Source: Pseudomonas sp. p1(2021b) (GTDB lineage Bacteria; Pseudomonadota; Gammaproteobacteria; Pseudomonadales; Pseudomonadaceae). Taken from it: a stretch of 64,000 bases of DNA. The notes beneath the pieces were generated by a model. That model ran no database searches. It saw only the letters and a list, made by a program, of their open reading frames with translations, and had not been told where the DNA came from. Of this stretch, positions 36,346-43,376 are shown one piece after another (the stretch's first letter is position 1; each line of letters starts with the position of its first letter). The translations under genes and the position numbers were made by a program. The stretch spans positions 2,819,001 to 2,883,000 of the forward strand of contig NZ_CP083746.1 of assembly GCF_020151015.1 (NCBI RefSeq), written 5' to 3'.

Positions 36346-37779
36346 ATGCAAAACAATCATATTGCAGGTGAATGGATCAGTGGCGTAGATGTCAATTTGA
36401 ACATCAACCCATCAAACATCACAGACATCATCGGTGAATACGCGCGTGCTGATGCCTTCCAAGCTCAGATGGCAGTGGACGCAGCGTACGATGCACTACC
36501 CGCCTGGGGTAGGCTCACCGCTGAACAGCGCTCGGATGCCTTGGACCGGATCGGCTCGGAAATTCTGGCCCGCAAGGATGACCTGGCCAGGCTTCTTGCG
36601 CGTGAAGAAGGGAAGACGCTTCCAGAGGCGACGGTCGAGGTCGTCCGCGCCGGGCGCGTGTTCAAATTTTTCGCGGGCGAAGCATTACGTCTGGGGGGGG
36701 AGCGGCTGGCTTGCATTCGCGCAGGAGTAGAGGTTGACGTGCGCCGCGAACCAGAAGGCGTGGTAGGTATAATTACCCCTTGGAACTTCCCGATCGCGAT
36801 TCCGGCCTGGAAAATCGCACCGGCATTGGCCTATGGAAACACCGTGGTATTCAAACCGGCTGATCTAGTACCCGCAAGCGCCTGGGCGCTTGCGGAAATC
36901 ATTGTCCGCGCAGGCGCGCTGCCAGCTGGGGTCTTCAATCTGGTCATGGGTTCAGGCACAACGATTGGGGACGTGTTTGTGCGCTCGCCAAAGGTACGTG
37001 CCGTCACCTTTACCGGGTCGACCGAGACCGGTCGCCAGGTAGGCCTGGCTTGCATGGAACGCGGCGCCAAGGTACAGCTGGAAATGGGTGGTAAGAACCC
37101 TTTGATCGTGCTCGACGATGCGGATCTTCAACAGGCAGTCGAAGTGGCTGTCTCAGGATCGTACTTCTCCACGGGTCAACGCTGTACCGCATCGAGTCGA
37201 TTGATCGTTCAGGAAGGAATACATGATCGCTTCGTCGCGGCGGTCACCCGACGGCTTGCATCACTCAGGGTCGACAATGCACTGGCGGCAGGCTGCGACA
37301 TGGGCCCCGTGGTTTCGAAGGCACAACTCAAGCGAGACTGCGATTACATCGAAATCGCTAAACGCGAGGGCGGAGAGCTCGTATGGGGTGGCGAGTTGCT
37401 CACCCGTGAAACGGAAGGCTTTTATCTATCCCCGGCACTTTTCACCGAAACTACCAGTGCCATGCGCATCAACCGTGAGGAAGTCTTCGGGCCAGTAGCA
37501 AGTGTCATTCGCGTCAATAATTACGAAGAGGCAGTTGCCGTAGCCAACGATACTGCATTCGGCCTTTCCTCGGGGATATGCACCACCTCCCTCAAGCATG
37601 CCTCGGACTTCAAGCAGCGCTCTGCGGCGGGGATGGTAATGGTCAATGTGGCGACGGCCGGCGTCGACTACCACGCGCCGTTTGGCGGTCGTAAAGCTTC
37701 CAGTTATGGTCCTCGCGAGCAGGGCAGTTACGCCCGCGAGTTCTACACCGGCGTCAAAACCGCCTATACACTGGCCTGA
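36346..37779 (+). CDS. aldehyde dehydrogenase, 2-oxoglutarate-semialdehyde (2,5-dioxovalerate) type
   Basis: A 477-residue NAD(P)-dependent aldehyde dehydrogenase. Catalytic Cys280 (STGQRCTASS), Glu246 (QLEMGGKNP), Asn147 (PWNFPIAIP) and Lys170 (VFKPAD) are all present. Sequence texture resembles 2-oxoglutarate semialdehyde dehydrogenases that end the hydroxyproline, glucarate and L-arabinose pathways by making 2-oxoglutarate. That assignment is an inference; succinate-semialdehyde-type activity is possible. GGAG lies before ATG 36346. The next gene began five bases after its stop but is destroyed by an IS66 element. Confidence 0.8.
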   Translation: MQNNHIAGEWISGVDVNLNINPSNITDIIGEYARADAFQAQMAVDAAYDALPAWGRLTAEQRSDALDRIGSEILARKDDLARLLAREEGKTLPEATVEVVRAGRVFKFFAGEALRLGGERLACIRAGVEVDVRREPEGVVGIITPWNFPIAIPAWKIAPALAYGNTVVFKPADLVPASAWALAEIIVRAGALPAGVFNLVMGSGTTIGDVFVRSPKVRAVTFTGSTETGRQVGLACMERGAKVQLEMGGKNPLIVLDDADLQQAVEVAVSGSYFSTGQRCTASSRLIVQEGIHDRFVAAVTRRLASLRVDNALAAGCDMGPVVSKAQLKRDCDYIEIAKREGGELVWGGELLTRETEGFYLSPALFTETTSAMRINREEVFGPVASVIRVNNYEEAVAVANDTAFGLSSGICTTSLKHASDFKQRSAAGMVMVNVATAGVDYHAPFGGRKASSYGPREQGSYAREFYTGVKTAYTLA

Positions 37780-37783
37780 CACT

Positions 37784-37842
37784 ATGACCGACATCAGACA
37801 AGGCATGAACGACGCGCATGCCGCTTCGGGGGTGCTTAGTTT
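37784..37842 (+). pseudogene. first codons of a gene truncated by IS66
   Basis: ATG 37784 lies five bases after the dehydrogenase stop and opens MTDIRQGMNDAHAASGVLSL, which then meets the IS66 end and a stop codon created at the junction. The spacing implies a fourth operon gene whose body is lost. Too little remains to name it. Confidence 0.5.
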
Positions 37843-38395
37843 GTAAGCGTCCGGCGAACTCACCTTCCGAACTCCAGCTTTAAGGGCGATGGTGTCCGCG
37901 TATTTTCAAGCGGACGCGATCACCCTTATTGCCAGGATCTCCATGCGCCAACGAAGCTCTTATCCGAAACCGTTTAAAGCCCAGGTCATTCAGGAGTGCC
38001 TGCAACCTGGGGCAACCGTGTCGAGTGTTGCCATCAGCCACGGCATCAATGCCAACGTCCCCCGGAACAGCTTCGTGCCATGGCGGCACAGGCATTGCAA
38101 TTGCAGTCCCAAGTCGAGGCGATAGGCAGGAAGATCCAGAACGATGAAATTCTCATCGAACCGTTCAAGTTCGAAACCGCCCTGCTCAAGCGCCACAAGC
38201 TTGCCAAGCGCAGCGAGCAGATCAGCCAAGCGCAAGGCAGCTTGCTGGATGAAGATCGGTGGCGAATATGTCAGTAAATGGCGGTACCGATCAGCAAAAA
38301 ACTGCATGATTGGATGTTGGCCCAGCGCGACCTGGCGTCCAACGGCCCAGCTACCGCCAAAGCCCTCGACTACAGCCCGAAATGCAGTGCATGGG
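37843..38395 (+). mobile_element. internally deleted IS66-family remnant
   Basis: The left end GTAAGCGTCC at 37843 matches IS66 terminal repeats. A start of the small HTH OrfA follows (ATG 37943, MRQRSSYPKPFKAQVIQECL, then QPGATVSSVAISHGINANV). The frame then shifts straight into the N-terminal part of the transposase TnpC (PEQLRAMAAQALQLQ to KLAKRSEQISQAQG), skipping the TnpB gene. A further jump leads to a C-terminal TnpC piece (LHDWMLAQRDLASNGPATAK). At least two internal deletions make it immobile. Confidence 0.75.
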
Positions 38396-39446
38396 AACTG
38401 GCACGACAACGACGGCTGGAAGCACTCGCCACCCTCCTCGCCGAACTCGACATAGCGCAAGCCAAGCTTGAACGACAATGCGAAACCCTGGCCGCCGAGC
38501 GTAGCCTAGCTGAACGGGAACGGAAAAGCGTACCCTCCGAGCGCCCATTGCACGATGCGATTGCTGCCGCGCTGCAGGTCGCTCGTGATGTCGATCGGAC
38601 CCGGTAGCTGTTGGTGCTAGGCGAAACACGCGGCCAGGAAGCCAACGACGCATGGCAATCGGCACGCGAGTGGCAGCGCGCATGGCCCGATCAGTGTCAG
38701 CAGCAACAGCGCGAAGGCGAAGCGCGCAGAGTGCTGGAGCAGGCCGAGTAAACCCTCATGGTCGCCGACGAGCAGGCTGAACAGGCCCGGGGCCGCTTGG
38801 AGACACTACGCCAGTCCATCGACCAGCAGGTGGAAGAATTGCTGGCCAAACTGGCCGCCGCGCTCGCCGGACATGCCCAGGCCGAGCAGGACGCCGAAAC
38901 ATGCCGCACGGCGTTGGGCGAAGCGGAAAAACGGCTGGCCGTGACCGCAGCGCACGACAAGCGCACCGAGCAGACACTGAGCGAGCGTAGCGACGAGCGC
39001 GCTACGGCCGTCGAACGCCTTCGCCATTTCAGCGCCAGCGGCCTGCTGGCAGCCGCATTGCCGGATCTGCAGTTGGCTGAGCATTGGAGCATCGACCCGA
39101 CGCTGAACCTAGCCCGCGCTGCAGTTCGCTCAGGTCTTCGGCGATCTGTTTCTGTACGCCGGTCCAAGTGGCCTCGTCATCGGCAATGTCAGCCAGCGCC
39201 TGTTCGATGCGGGCTGCCGACGACCGCGTCAAGGCGATAAACCATGAATTGCACAAGCGCCCCACTGCCACAGGCGTACGCTACCGCCTGCTATGGGAGC
39301 CGCTATCCGTCGAAGAAGGCGCACCGGCAAACCTGGAGACCGCCCGCAAGAGCCTGCTCAATACCAGCGCCGATCTCTGGTCGATCGACGACCGGCGCGC
39401 GGTAGGTACCACGCTGCAACAGCAGATCGCCGCGTCAGCCGCGTAG
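38386..39446 (+). pseudogene. SMC/SbcC-like ATPase (TIGR02680-type) relic
   Basis: A single plus-strand frame of coiled-coil, Glu/Ala/Arg-rich protein runs from about 38390 to 39117. It is broken by two in-frame stops (TAG 38605-38607, TAA 38749-38751). It contains RLRHFSASGLLAAALPDLQL and WSIDPTLNLAR. The next segment (39118-39208) reads as sense only on the minus strand (RIEQALADIADDEATWTGVQ), a local inversion. The plus frame then resumes with INHELHKRPTATGVRYRLLW and ends near QQQIAA. From memory this matches TIGR02680 proteins, the SMC-like component of one type of Wadjet plasmid-defence cassette. Neither the N-terminal Walker A region nor the partner genes are present. Confidence 0.6.
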
Positions 39447-39619
39447 AAATCACCCACGAAGACCCTGCCATCGGTGCGTTCCTGGGATTGCTGGAGGCTG
39501 ATATCCGAGGCGGCCGCAACCTCACCACTCTGCCGGAAGACTTGGCGCAAACCATGCTCGCCAACGCAAAGCAATCCGTAAACCTGGACGAAGATATCGA
39601 TGGTGAGGTCGCGATCTGA
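39437..39619 (+). pseudogene. prlF: C-terminal fragment of antitoxin PrlF
   Basis: The last 60 codons of a PrlF-type antitoxin (VEITHEDPAIGAFLGLLEAD to LDEDIDGEVAI) remain. The N-terminal AbrB/SpoVT DNA-binding half is replaced by relic ATPase sequence. No start codon with a ribosome site is visible in frame near the junction; the next in-frame ATG is well inside. The stop still overlaps the yhaV ATG as TGATG. If not translated, YhaV lacks its normal partner. Confidence 0.65.
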
Positions 39620-40080
39620 TGCTGCGACATGGCTGGACACTGTTGTTCCATGAAGGTGTGACTTTACAGCTACACAAATTGCAAGAAGCCACCGCCCGGG
39701 CCGAGCAGAATGACCCGCAAGGTTTTGAAAACAACGCCAACGTCAAGCTGTTTCGGGCATTGAGCCATCTGATCATGGAGGCTGTGCCCGCCGACCCGGG
39801 CCGTGATGAGTTCCGCCAAGGCAATACGCTGGGCACCGCCTACCGACATTGGCGGCGGGCAAAAATCGGTAGGCGCTTTCGGCTGTTCTTTCGCTACGAT
39901 TCAAGATCCAAGGTCATCGTCTATGCATGGGTCAACGACGAAAATACCCTACGGTCCGCAGGCAGCAAATCCGCCCCCTACGCCGTATTCGAGAAGATGC
40001 TGGGCCGCGGCAACCCTCCTGATGACTGGAACACGCTGATTGCAGCCGCGCGTCGCGATTGGTGCGAGTCCAAGCTATAA
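39619..40080 (+). CDS. yhaV: YhaV-type ribonuclease toxin
   Basis: A 153-residue RelE-superfamily toxin matching YhaV along its length: the RQGNTLGTAYRHWRRAKIGR region, the core RFRLFFRYDSRSKVIVYAWV and NDENTLR, and the tail FEKMLGRGNPPDDWNTL. YhaV cleaves mRNA in a translation-dependent way and is normally neutralised by PrlF. The gene looks intact, yet the upstream antitoxin gene is truncated. Either it is not expressed, it carries inactivating substitutions, or another antitoxin protects the cell. Confidence 0.85.
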   Translation: MLRHGWTLLFHEGVTLQLHKLQEATARAEQNDPQGFENNANVKLFRALSHLIMEAVPADPGRDEFRQGNTLGTAYRHWRRAKIGRRFRLFFRYDSRSKVIVYAWVNDENTLRSAGSKSAPYAVFEKMLGRGNPPDDWNTLIAAARRDWCESKL

Positions 40081-40110
40081 GCTGCACGCCTTAGTGAGGG
40101 GGAAAACGGC

Positions 40111-40470
40111 ATGGAAGAAATAGAAACGATCACCGCCCCAGGCGGCATGTTCGCGGTCAGGGTCGAAGCCTGGGAAGCGCGCAATACCCAATGGGTGTAT
40201 GTGCCAACGCTCCTCGACGTGCACACCCAGGCTGTCATCTTCACATTCGCCGACCCTCGTTGGTCCATGGACCGCGTCACTTGGCACGGCGATGCAGTCG
40301 CGCACTTCGTGCTTCGCAAGTTTCCGGGCGACCATCGTCCTGCTGCGCTGGAGCTTGTGGTCGACTGCGCCAGGCGTACGGCGGTCGTGGGGGCTGGCAC
40401 CGTATGCACGCTCGCCGGGATCGAACAGGCACTGGAGGCTGCGTTCGAGAAAAAACCAAGTGCTCTCTGA
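40111..40470 (+). CDS. hypothetical protein (119 aa)
   Basis: A soluble, beta-rich looking protein starting MEEIETITAPGGMFAVRVEA. ATG 40111 lies 30 bp after yhaV, with GGGGG as a weak ribosome site. It has a repeated hydrophobic/aromatic alternation (QWVYVPTLLDVHTQAVIFTF). No family recognised. It could be cargo of the same module, but codon use is GC-rich like the core genome. Confidence 0.55.
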   Translation: MEEIETITAPGGMFAVRVEAWEARNTQWVYVPTLLDVHTQAVIFTFADPRWSMDRVTWHGDAVAHFVLRKFPGDHRPAALELVVDCARRTAVVGAGTVCTLAGIEQALEAAFEKKPSAL

Positions 40471-40683
40471 GGATCAATCGGCCAGCCATTTGTTCTTCAT
40501 CGAGGTCAGCAACGCTTCTTTTACCAGCCCTTCGATGACCACCAAGCGCAGGCAATTTCTATCGCCCCGATAACCCTGCTCAATAATCAAGCGAGTCGAT
40601 AACCTGAATCGCTCCAGATTGTTTTTTATCGCCCCGCCTTTGCATCACCCTTGGCTCCACAAGCGAAACCCGGAGCCACCACC

Positions 40684-40797
40684 ATGGGCACGCCCCTTCT
40701 CCACTCACTCAAGCAAGGCGCCTACCTGGCGATCCTTGGCTACACCCTGCTCATCCTTACCGCCTTGGTCGCCAGTACTCAGGGGCTGGCATCATGA
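40684..40797 (+). CDS. 37-residue membrane micro-protein
   Basis: ATG 40684 opens MGTPLLHSLKQGAYLAILGY followed by TLLILTALVASTQGLAS, one transmembrane helix. The stop overlaps the next ATG (ATGA). A GGCTCC/GGAGCC stem lies just upstream. Function unknown; the coupled arrangement is the main support. Confidence 0.45.
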   Translation: MGTPLLHSLKQGAYLAILGYTLLILTALVASTQGLAS

Positions 40798-41024
40798 GCG
40801 CCGGGTCATTCTGGGTGATTGCGTTCTTCGTGTTCATCAACAACGGCTGCTCGCTGCTGGGCTTCGGTGAACGCTCGGTAGGCGCCGTGGCACGGGGCAT
40901 CGAATCTCGCGCGGAAATCGCCATCGCCACCACATTGCAGCGGGCACAGAAGGCCAATGCCGGTGGTCGGCCACCAGACGATGGGCAGGAGCCCTCGACG
41001 ATCTTCCTGACGCGCCGTGCGTGA
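40794..41024 (+). CDS. small membrane-anchored protein (76 aa)
   Basis: It starts inside the previous stop codon. Residues 3-24 (AGSFWVIAFFVFINNGCSLL) form a hydrophobic helix with one Cys; the rest is polar with a helical stretch (AEIAIATTLQRAQKANAGG). Ends three bases from the convergent response-regulator gene. Not recognised; possibly a small regulator of the adjacent two-component system, which is only a guess from position. Confidence 0.5.
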   Translation: MSAGSFWVIAFFVFINNGCSLLGFGERSVGAVARGIESRAEIAIATTLQRAQKANAGGRPPDDGQEPSTIFLTRRA

Positions 41025-41027
41025 AGT

Positions 41028-41744
41028 TCACTCGCCCGCCGCCACGCGCTCCAGCCGATAGCCGTATCCGTATATGGTCAGCAGTTGCCAACCGCGCTCG
41101 GCACTCAATCCGAGCTTGTTGCGCAGGCGATAGATATGCGTATCCAGCGGGCGTGAGGAGAGCACTTCTTCGTGGGGCCAGAAACGCTCATAGAGGTACT
41201 CACGCGACAAGGGTCGGCCCAGGTTGGCGAACAGACAGCGGGCCAGGCGGTACTCCCGTTCGGTCAGGTTGATCGGTGCGCCGGCGCGGGTCACGGTCAG
41301 CTCGGCATCATCGAAGCGCAGGTCGTTGAAGGTCTGCACTTCATGTTGCGCCGGGCGCGTCGGCGCATGGCGGCGCAGCACGGCGCCCACCCGTGCTTTC
41401 AGTTCGTTGGGCCGGAACGGCTTGCTGACATAGTCGTCGGCCCCGCAATTCAGCGCCTGCACGATGTCCTGCTCGGTGTCACGGCTGGTCAGCATGATCA
41501 CCGGCGGCGGTGCGTCGAGGTGCTCGCGGCTCCAGCGCAGTACTTGCAGGCCGCTCACATCCGGCAACTGCCAGTCGAGCACCAAGAGGTCGAAGGTTTC
41601 CCGCTTCAGTTGCCTGAGCAGCTCCTCGCCCCGCATGAAGCGATGCACGACCCAGGCTTGTTCGCCGTGCGCGGGTATCTGCTGCAGGGTGTGCTCGACC
41701 CGATCCAGTTCGGCCGGCTCATCGTCCAGTATCGCGATACGCAT
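41028..41744 (-). CDS. OmpR-family response regulator
   Basis: A 238-residue regulator. The receiver domain has acidic pocket Asp7/Asp8, phospho-acceptor Asp57 (LLVLDWQLPD) and Lys in YVSKPF. A winged-helix output domain follows (LTEREYRLARCLFANLGRPL, then YRLRNKLG). ATG 41744 is chosen because MRIAILDDE is the canonical beginning. The likely partner is the CHASE2 histidine kinase at 44415-46715, with which it shares a neighbourhood. A GAATCTGAA motif in front of its divergent neighbour and twice before aqpZ may be its binding site. Confidence 0.88.
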   Translation of the reverse strand: MRIAILDDEPAELDRVEHTLQQIPAHGEQAWVVHRFMRGEELLRQLKRETFDLLVLDWQLPDVSGLQVLRWSREHLDAPPPVIMLTSRDTEQDIVQALNCGADDYVSKPFRPNELKARVGAVLRRHAPTRPAQHEVQTFNDLRFDDAELTVTRAGAPINLTEREYRLARCLFANLGRPLSREYLYERFWPHEEVLSSRPLDTHIYRLRNKLGLSAERGWQLLTIYGYGYRLERVAAGE

Positions 41745-41806
41745 GAAAAACTCGTCCTGTTCCAATGGGCCAGCGCCCTGTTTTCGCTCCATGAACGGTG
41801 GATCAC

Positions 41807-41820
41807 GAATCTGAAGAATT
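41807..41820. promoter_or_regulatory. GAATCTGAAGAATT motif, candidate response-regulator box
   Basis: The motif lies in the divergent region between the response regulator and the exported protein gene at 41922. It shares GAATCTGAA with two copies at 42193 and 42214. Binding by the neighbouring OmpR-type protein is inferred. Confidence 0.4.
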
Positions 41821-41921
41821 GTGGCGGATCAGGCTGGTCGCAACCAGCCCTTGATAGCCTGATCTCAAATCGCCATCGGGCCAGATACAGCACTGGCCTG
41901 ACCATTCAAGGAGCAACAGCC

Positions 41922-42185
41922 ATGGGTTCTCGGCCAATTCGTCAACGTATGCGTGACATCAACCTGCGAGCCCTCGCCGCGGTTTCCTGCATGGCCTTGC
42001 TCCTGGGCATCGGCTCGAGCAGCCATACGCAGGCGCCCGCCTTGGCGTCGGTGGTCGGCCAAGGCGCTGTCAGCCCCGCCTTCGCCGCCCCGCTTGGTCT
42101 CGACTCGCGCCCCCATGTGCGTGGCGACCTATGGGAAGTCAGCGGCGCTGTCAGCGTGCAGGATGACCCGCGCTGGGTATTTTGA
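41922..42185 (+). CDS. small exported protein (87 aa)
   Basis: ATG 41922 follows an AAGGAG Shine-Dalgarno sequence, so the start is firm. A basic N-terminus (MGSRPIRQRMRD) precedes a hydrophobic stretch (LAAVSCMALLLGIGSSSH), giving a signal peptide or anchor. The mature part is short, with an Ala/Val/Gly-rich middle and a DDPRWVF end. It is divergent from the response regulator and likely one of its targets. No family known. Confidence 0.55.
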   Translation: MGSRPIRQRMRDINLRALAAVSCMALLLGIGSSSHTQAPALASVVGQGAVSPAFAAPLGLDSRPHVRGDLWEVSGAVSVQDDPRWVF

Positions 42186-42192
42186 ATCGGCC

Positions 42193-42229
42193 GAATCTGA
42201 AATATCAGCGAAAGAATCTGAAGAAATAT
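42193..42229. promoter_or_regulatory. tandem GAATCTGAA repeats, 21-bp period
   Basis: GAATCTGAAATAT at 42193 and GAATCTGAAGAAATAT at 42214 are direct repeats with starts 21 bp apart, two helical turns. Such spacing suits OmpR-type regulators. They lie upstream of the hairpin-rich leader and aqpZ. Confidence 0.5.
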
Positions 42230-42280
42230 GGCAAATCCCGCAGCAGCTGAAGCCCGCTTGGTAGATTGCCAACCGTTGAG

Positions 42281-42441
42281 CAGGACGAGGGGCAAATGGA
42301 CGGCCCCGACACACGGATGTGTAAACCCACTTCGCCAGCGGGACGAGGCAACTCGAACCCAGGTCAGGGCCGATAAAGGATGATCGCCCCAGGCAACCGA
42401 GCCGCTTCCTCCCTGGGCCGGCTCCGACACAAGGACGTGTC
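42281..42441 (+). ncRNA. array of GGA-loop hairpins: RsmA/CsrA-binding leader or sRNA candidate
   Basis: Five successive hairpins each show GGA in the loop: GGGGC-AAATGGACG-GCCCC (42289), ACAC-GGAT-GTGT (42311), GCC-AGCGGGACGA-GGC (42334), CGAT-AAAGGATG-ATCG with GGG/CCC outside (42367), and GACAC-AAGGAC-GTGTC (42426). Two loops match the CsrA/RsmA consensus ACARGGAUGU at nine of ten positions. The aqpZ ribosome site (ACAAGGACCT at 42511) is a sixth possible site. No open frame or U-tract terminator is seen and no GacA box (TGTAAG) lies upstream, so a 5' leader of aqpZ is favoured over a Gac-type sRNA. Confidence 0.45.
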
Positions 42442-42524
42442 ATCTCCTCTTCCCCTCCCGAGCCGTCCCAACCACTGGATGACTCATTGCGCGTTTCACC
42501 TCTGGATCTGACAAGGACCTCATC

Positions 42525-43214
42525 ATGAAAGCATACGGAGCCGAGTTCTTCGGCACTTTCTGGCTGGTACTGGGCGGCTGCGGCAGTGCCGTGCTCGCCG
42601 CCGGCGTACCGGAGCTGGGTATCGGCTACCTCGGCGTCGCCCTGGCCTTCGGCCTCAGCGTGCTGACCATGGCCTATGCCATCGGCTCGATCTCCGGCGC
42701 GCACCTGAACCCGGCTGTGTCCATCGGCCTGTGGGTCGGCGGACGCTTCCCCGCCGGCCAGTTGCTGCCCTATATCGTCGCCCAGGTGCTCGGCGGCCTC
42801 GCTGCCGGCGGCGTGCTGTACTTGATCGCCAGCGGCAAGGCCGGCTTCGACCTGGCTGCCGGCTTCGCCTCCAACGGCTACGGCGAGCACTCCCCAGGTG
42901 GTTATGCGCTGCAGGCGGCGCTGATCAGCGAGGTAGTGCTGACCGCACTGTTCCTGCTGATCATCCTTGGCGCCACCTCCAAGCGTGCGCCCCAGGGTTT
43001 TGCACCGATCGCCATCGGCCTGACCCTGACCCTGATCCACCTGATCAGCATCCCGGTCACCAACACCTCGGTGAACCCGGCACGCAGCACTGCGGTGGCG
43101 CTCTACGTCGGTGACTGGGCCATCGCCCAGCTGTGGCTGTTCTGGGTCGCGCCGATCCTGGGGGCCGTGCTCGGTGCCCTGGCCTATCGCCTGGTCGGCG
43201 ACAAGCACGATTGA
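42525..43214 (+). CDS. aqpZ: aquaporin Z
   Basis: A 229-residue water channel with six helices and two NPA boxes ([11 protein letters not shown] and [11 protein letters not shown]). The selectivity filter is of the water type: the Arg after the second NPA is present, as expected for AqpZ rather than GlpF. The leader of about 290 bases carries the hairpin array, so translation may be under Rsm control. A stable hairpin follows the gene. Confidence 0.95.
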   Translation: MKAYGAEFFGTFWLVLGGCGSAVLAAGVPELGIGYLGVALAFGLSVLTMAYAIGSISGAHLNPAVSIGLWVGGRFPAGQLLPYIVAQVLGGLAAGGVLYLIASGKAGFDLAAGFASNGYGEHSPGGYALQAALISEVVLTALFLLIILGATSKRAPQGFAPIAIGLTLTLIHLISIPVTNTSVNPARSTAVALYVGDWAIAQLWLFWVAPILGAVLGALAYRLVGDKHD

Positions 43215-43220
43215 GCCGAT

Positions 43221-43243
43221 GCGCCTGGCACTGCGCCAGGCGC
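43221..43243. terminator. stable 9-bp hairpin after aqpZ
   Basis: GCGCCTGGC (43221-43229) pairs perfectly with GCCAGGCGC (43235-43243) over a 5-base loop. There is no T-run, so it may protect the 3' end rather than terminate strongly. Confidence 0.5.
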
Positions 43244-43376
43244 AACTGCCAGAGAAGGCTGAGGGCGCTTCGTGCGCCCGATGATGCTGCAAGGATTGCG
43301 AAACCGGCGCTCGATCAGGCAGATTGCAACCTGACCGGATCGCCAGCGATACCTGACCCGCTGCCCAGTGAAGCCC

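Noticed and set aside
42240..42460. Gac-controlled RsmX/Y/Z-type sRNA
   Set aside because: No TGTAAG-type GacA box upstream and no U-tract terminator; kept only as an Rsm-binding leader candidate.
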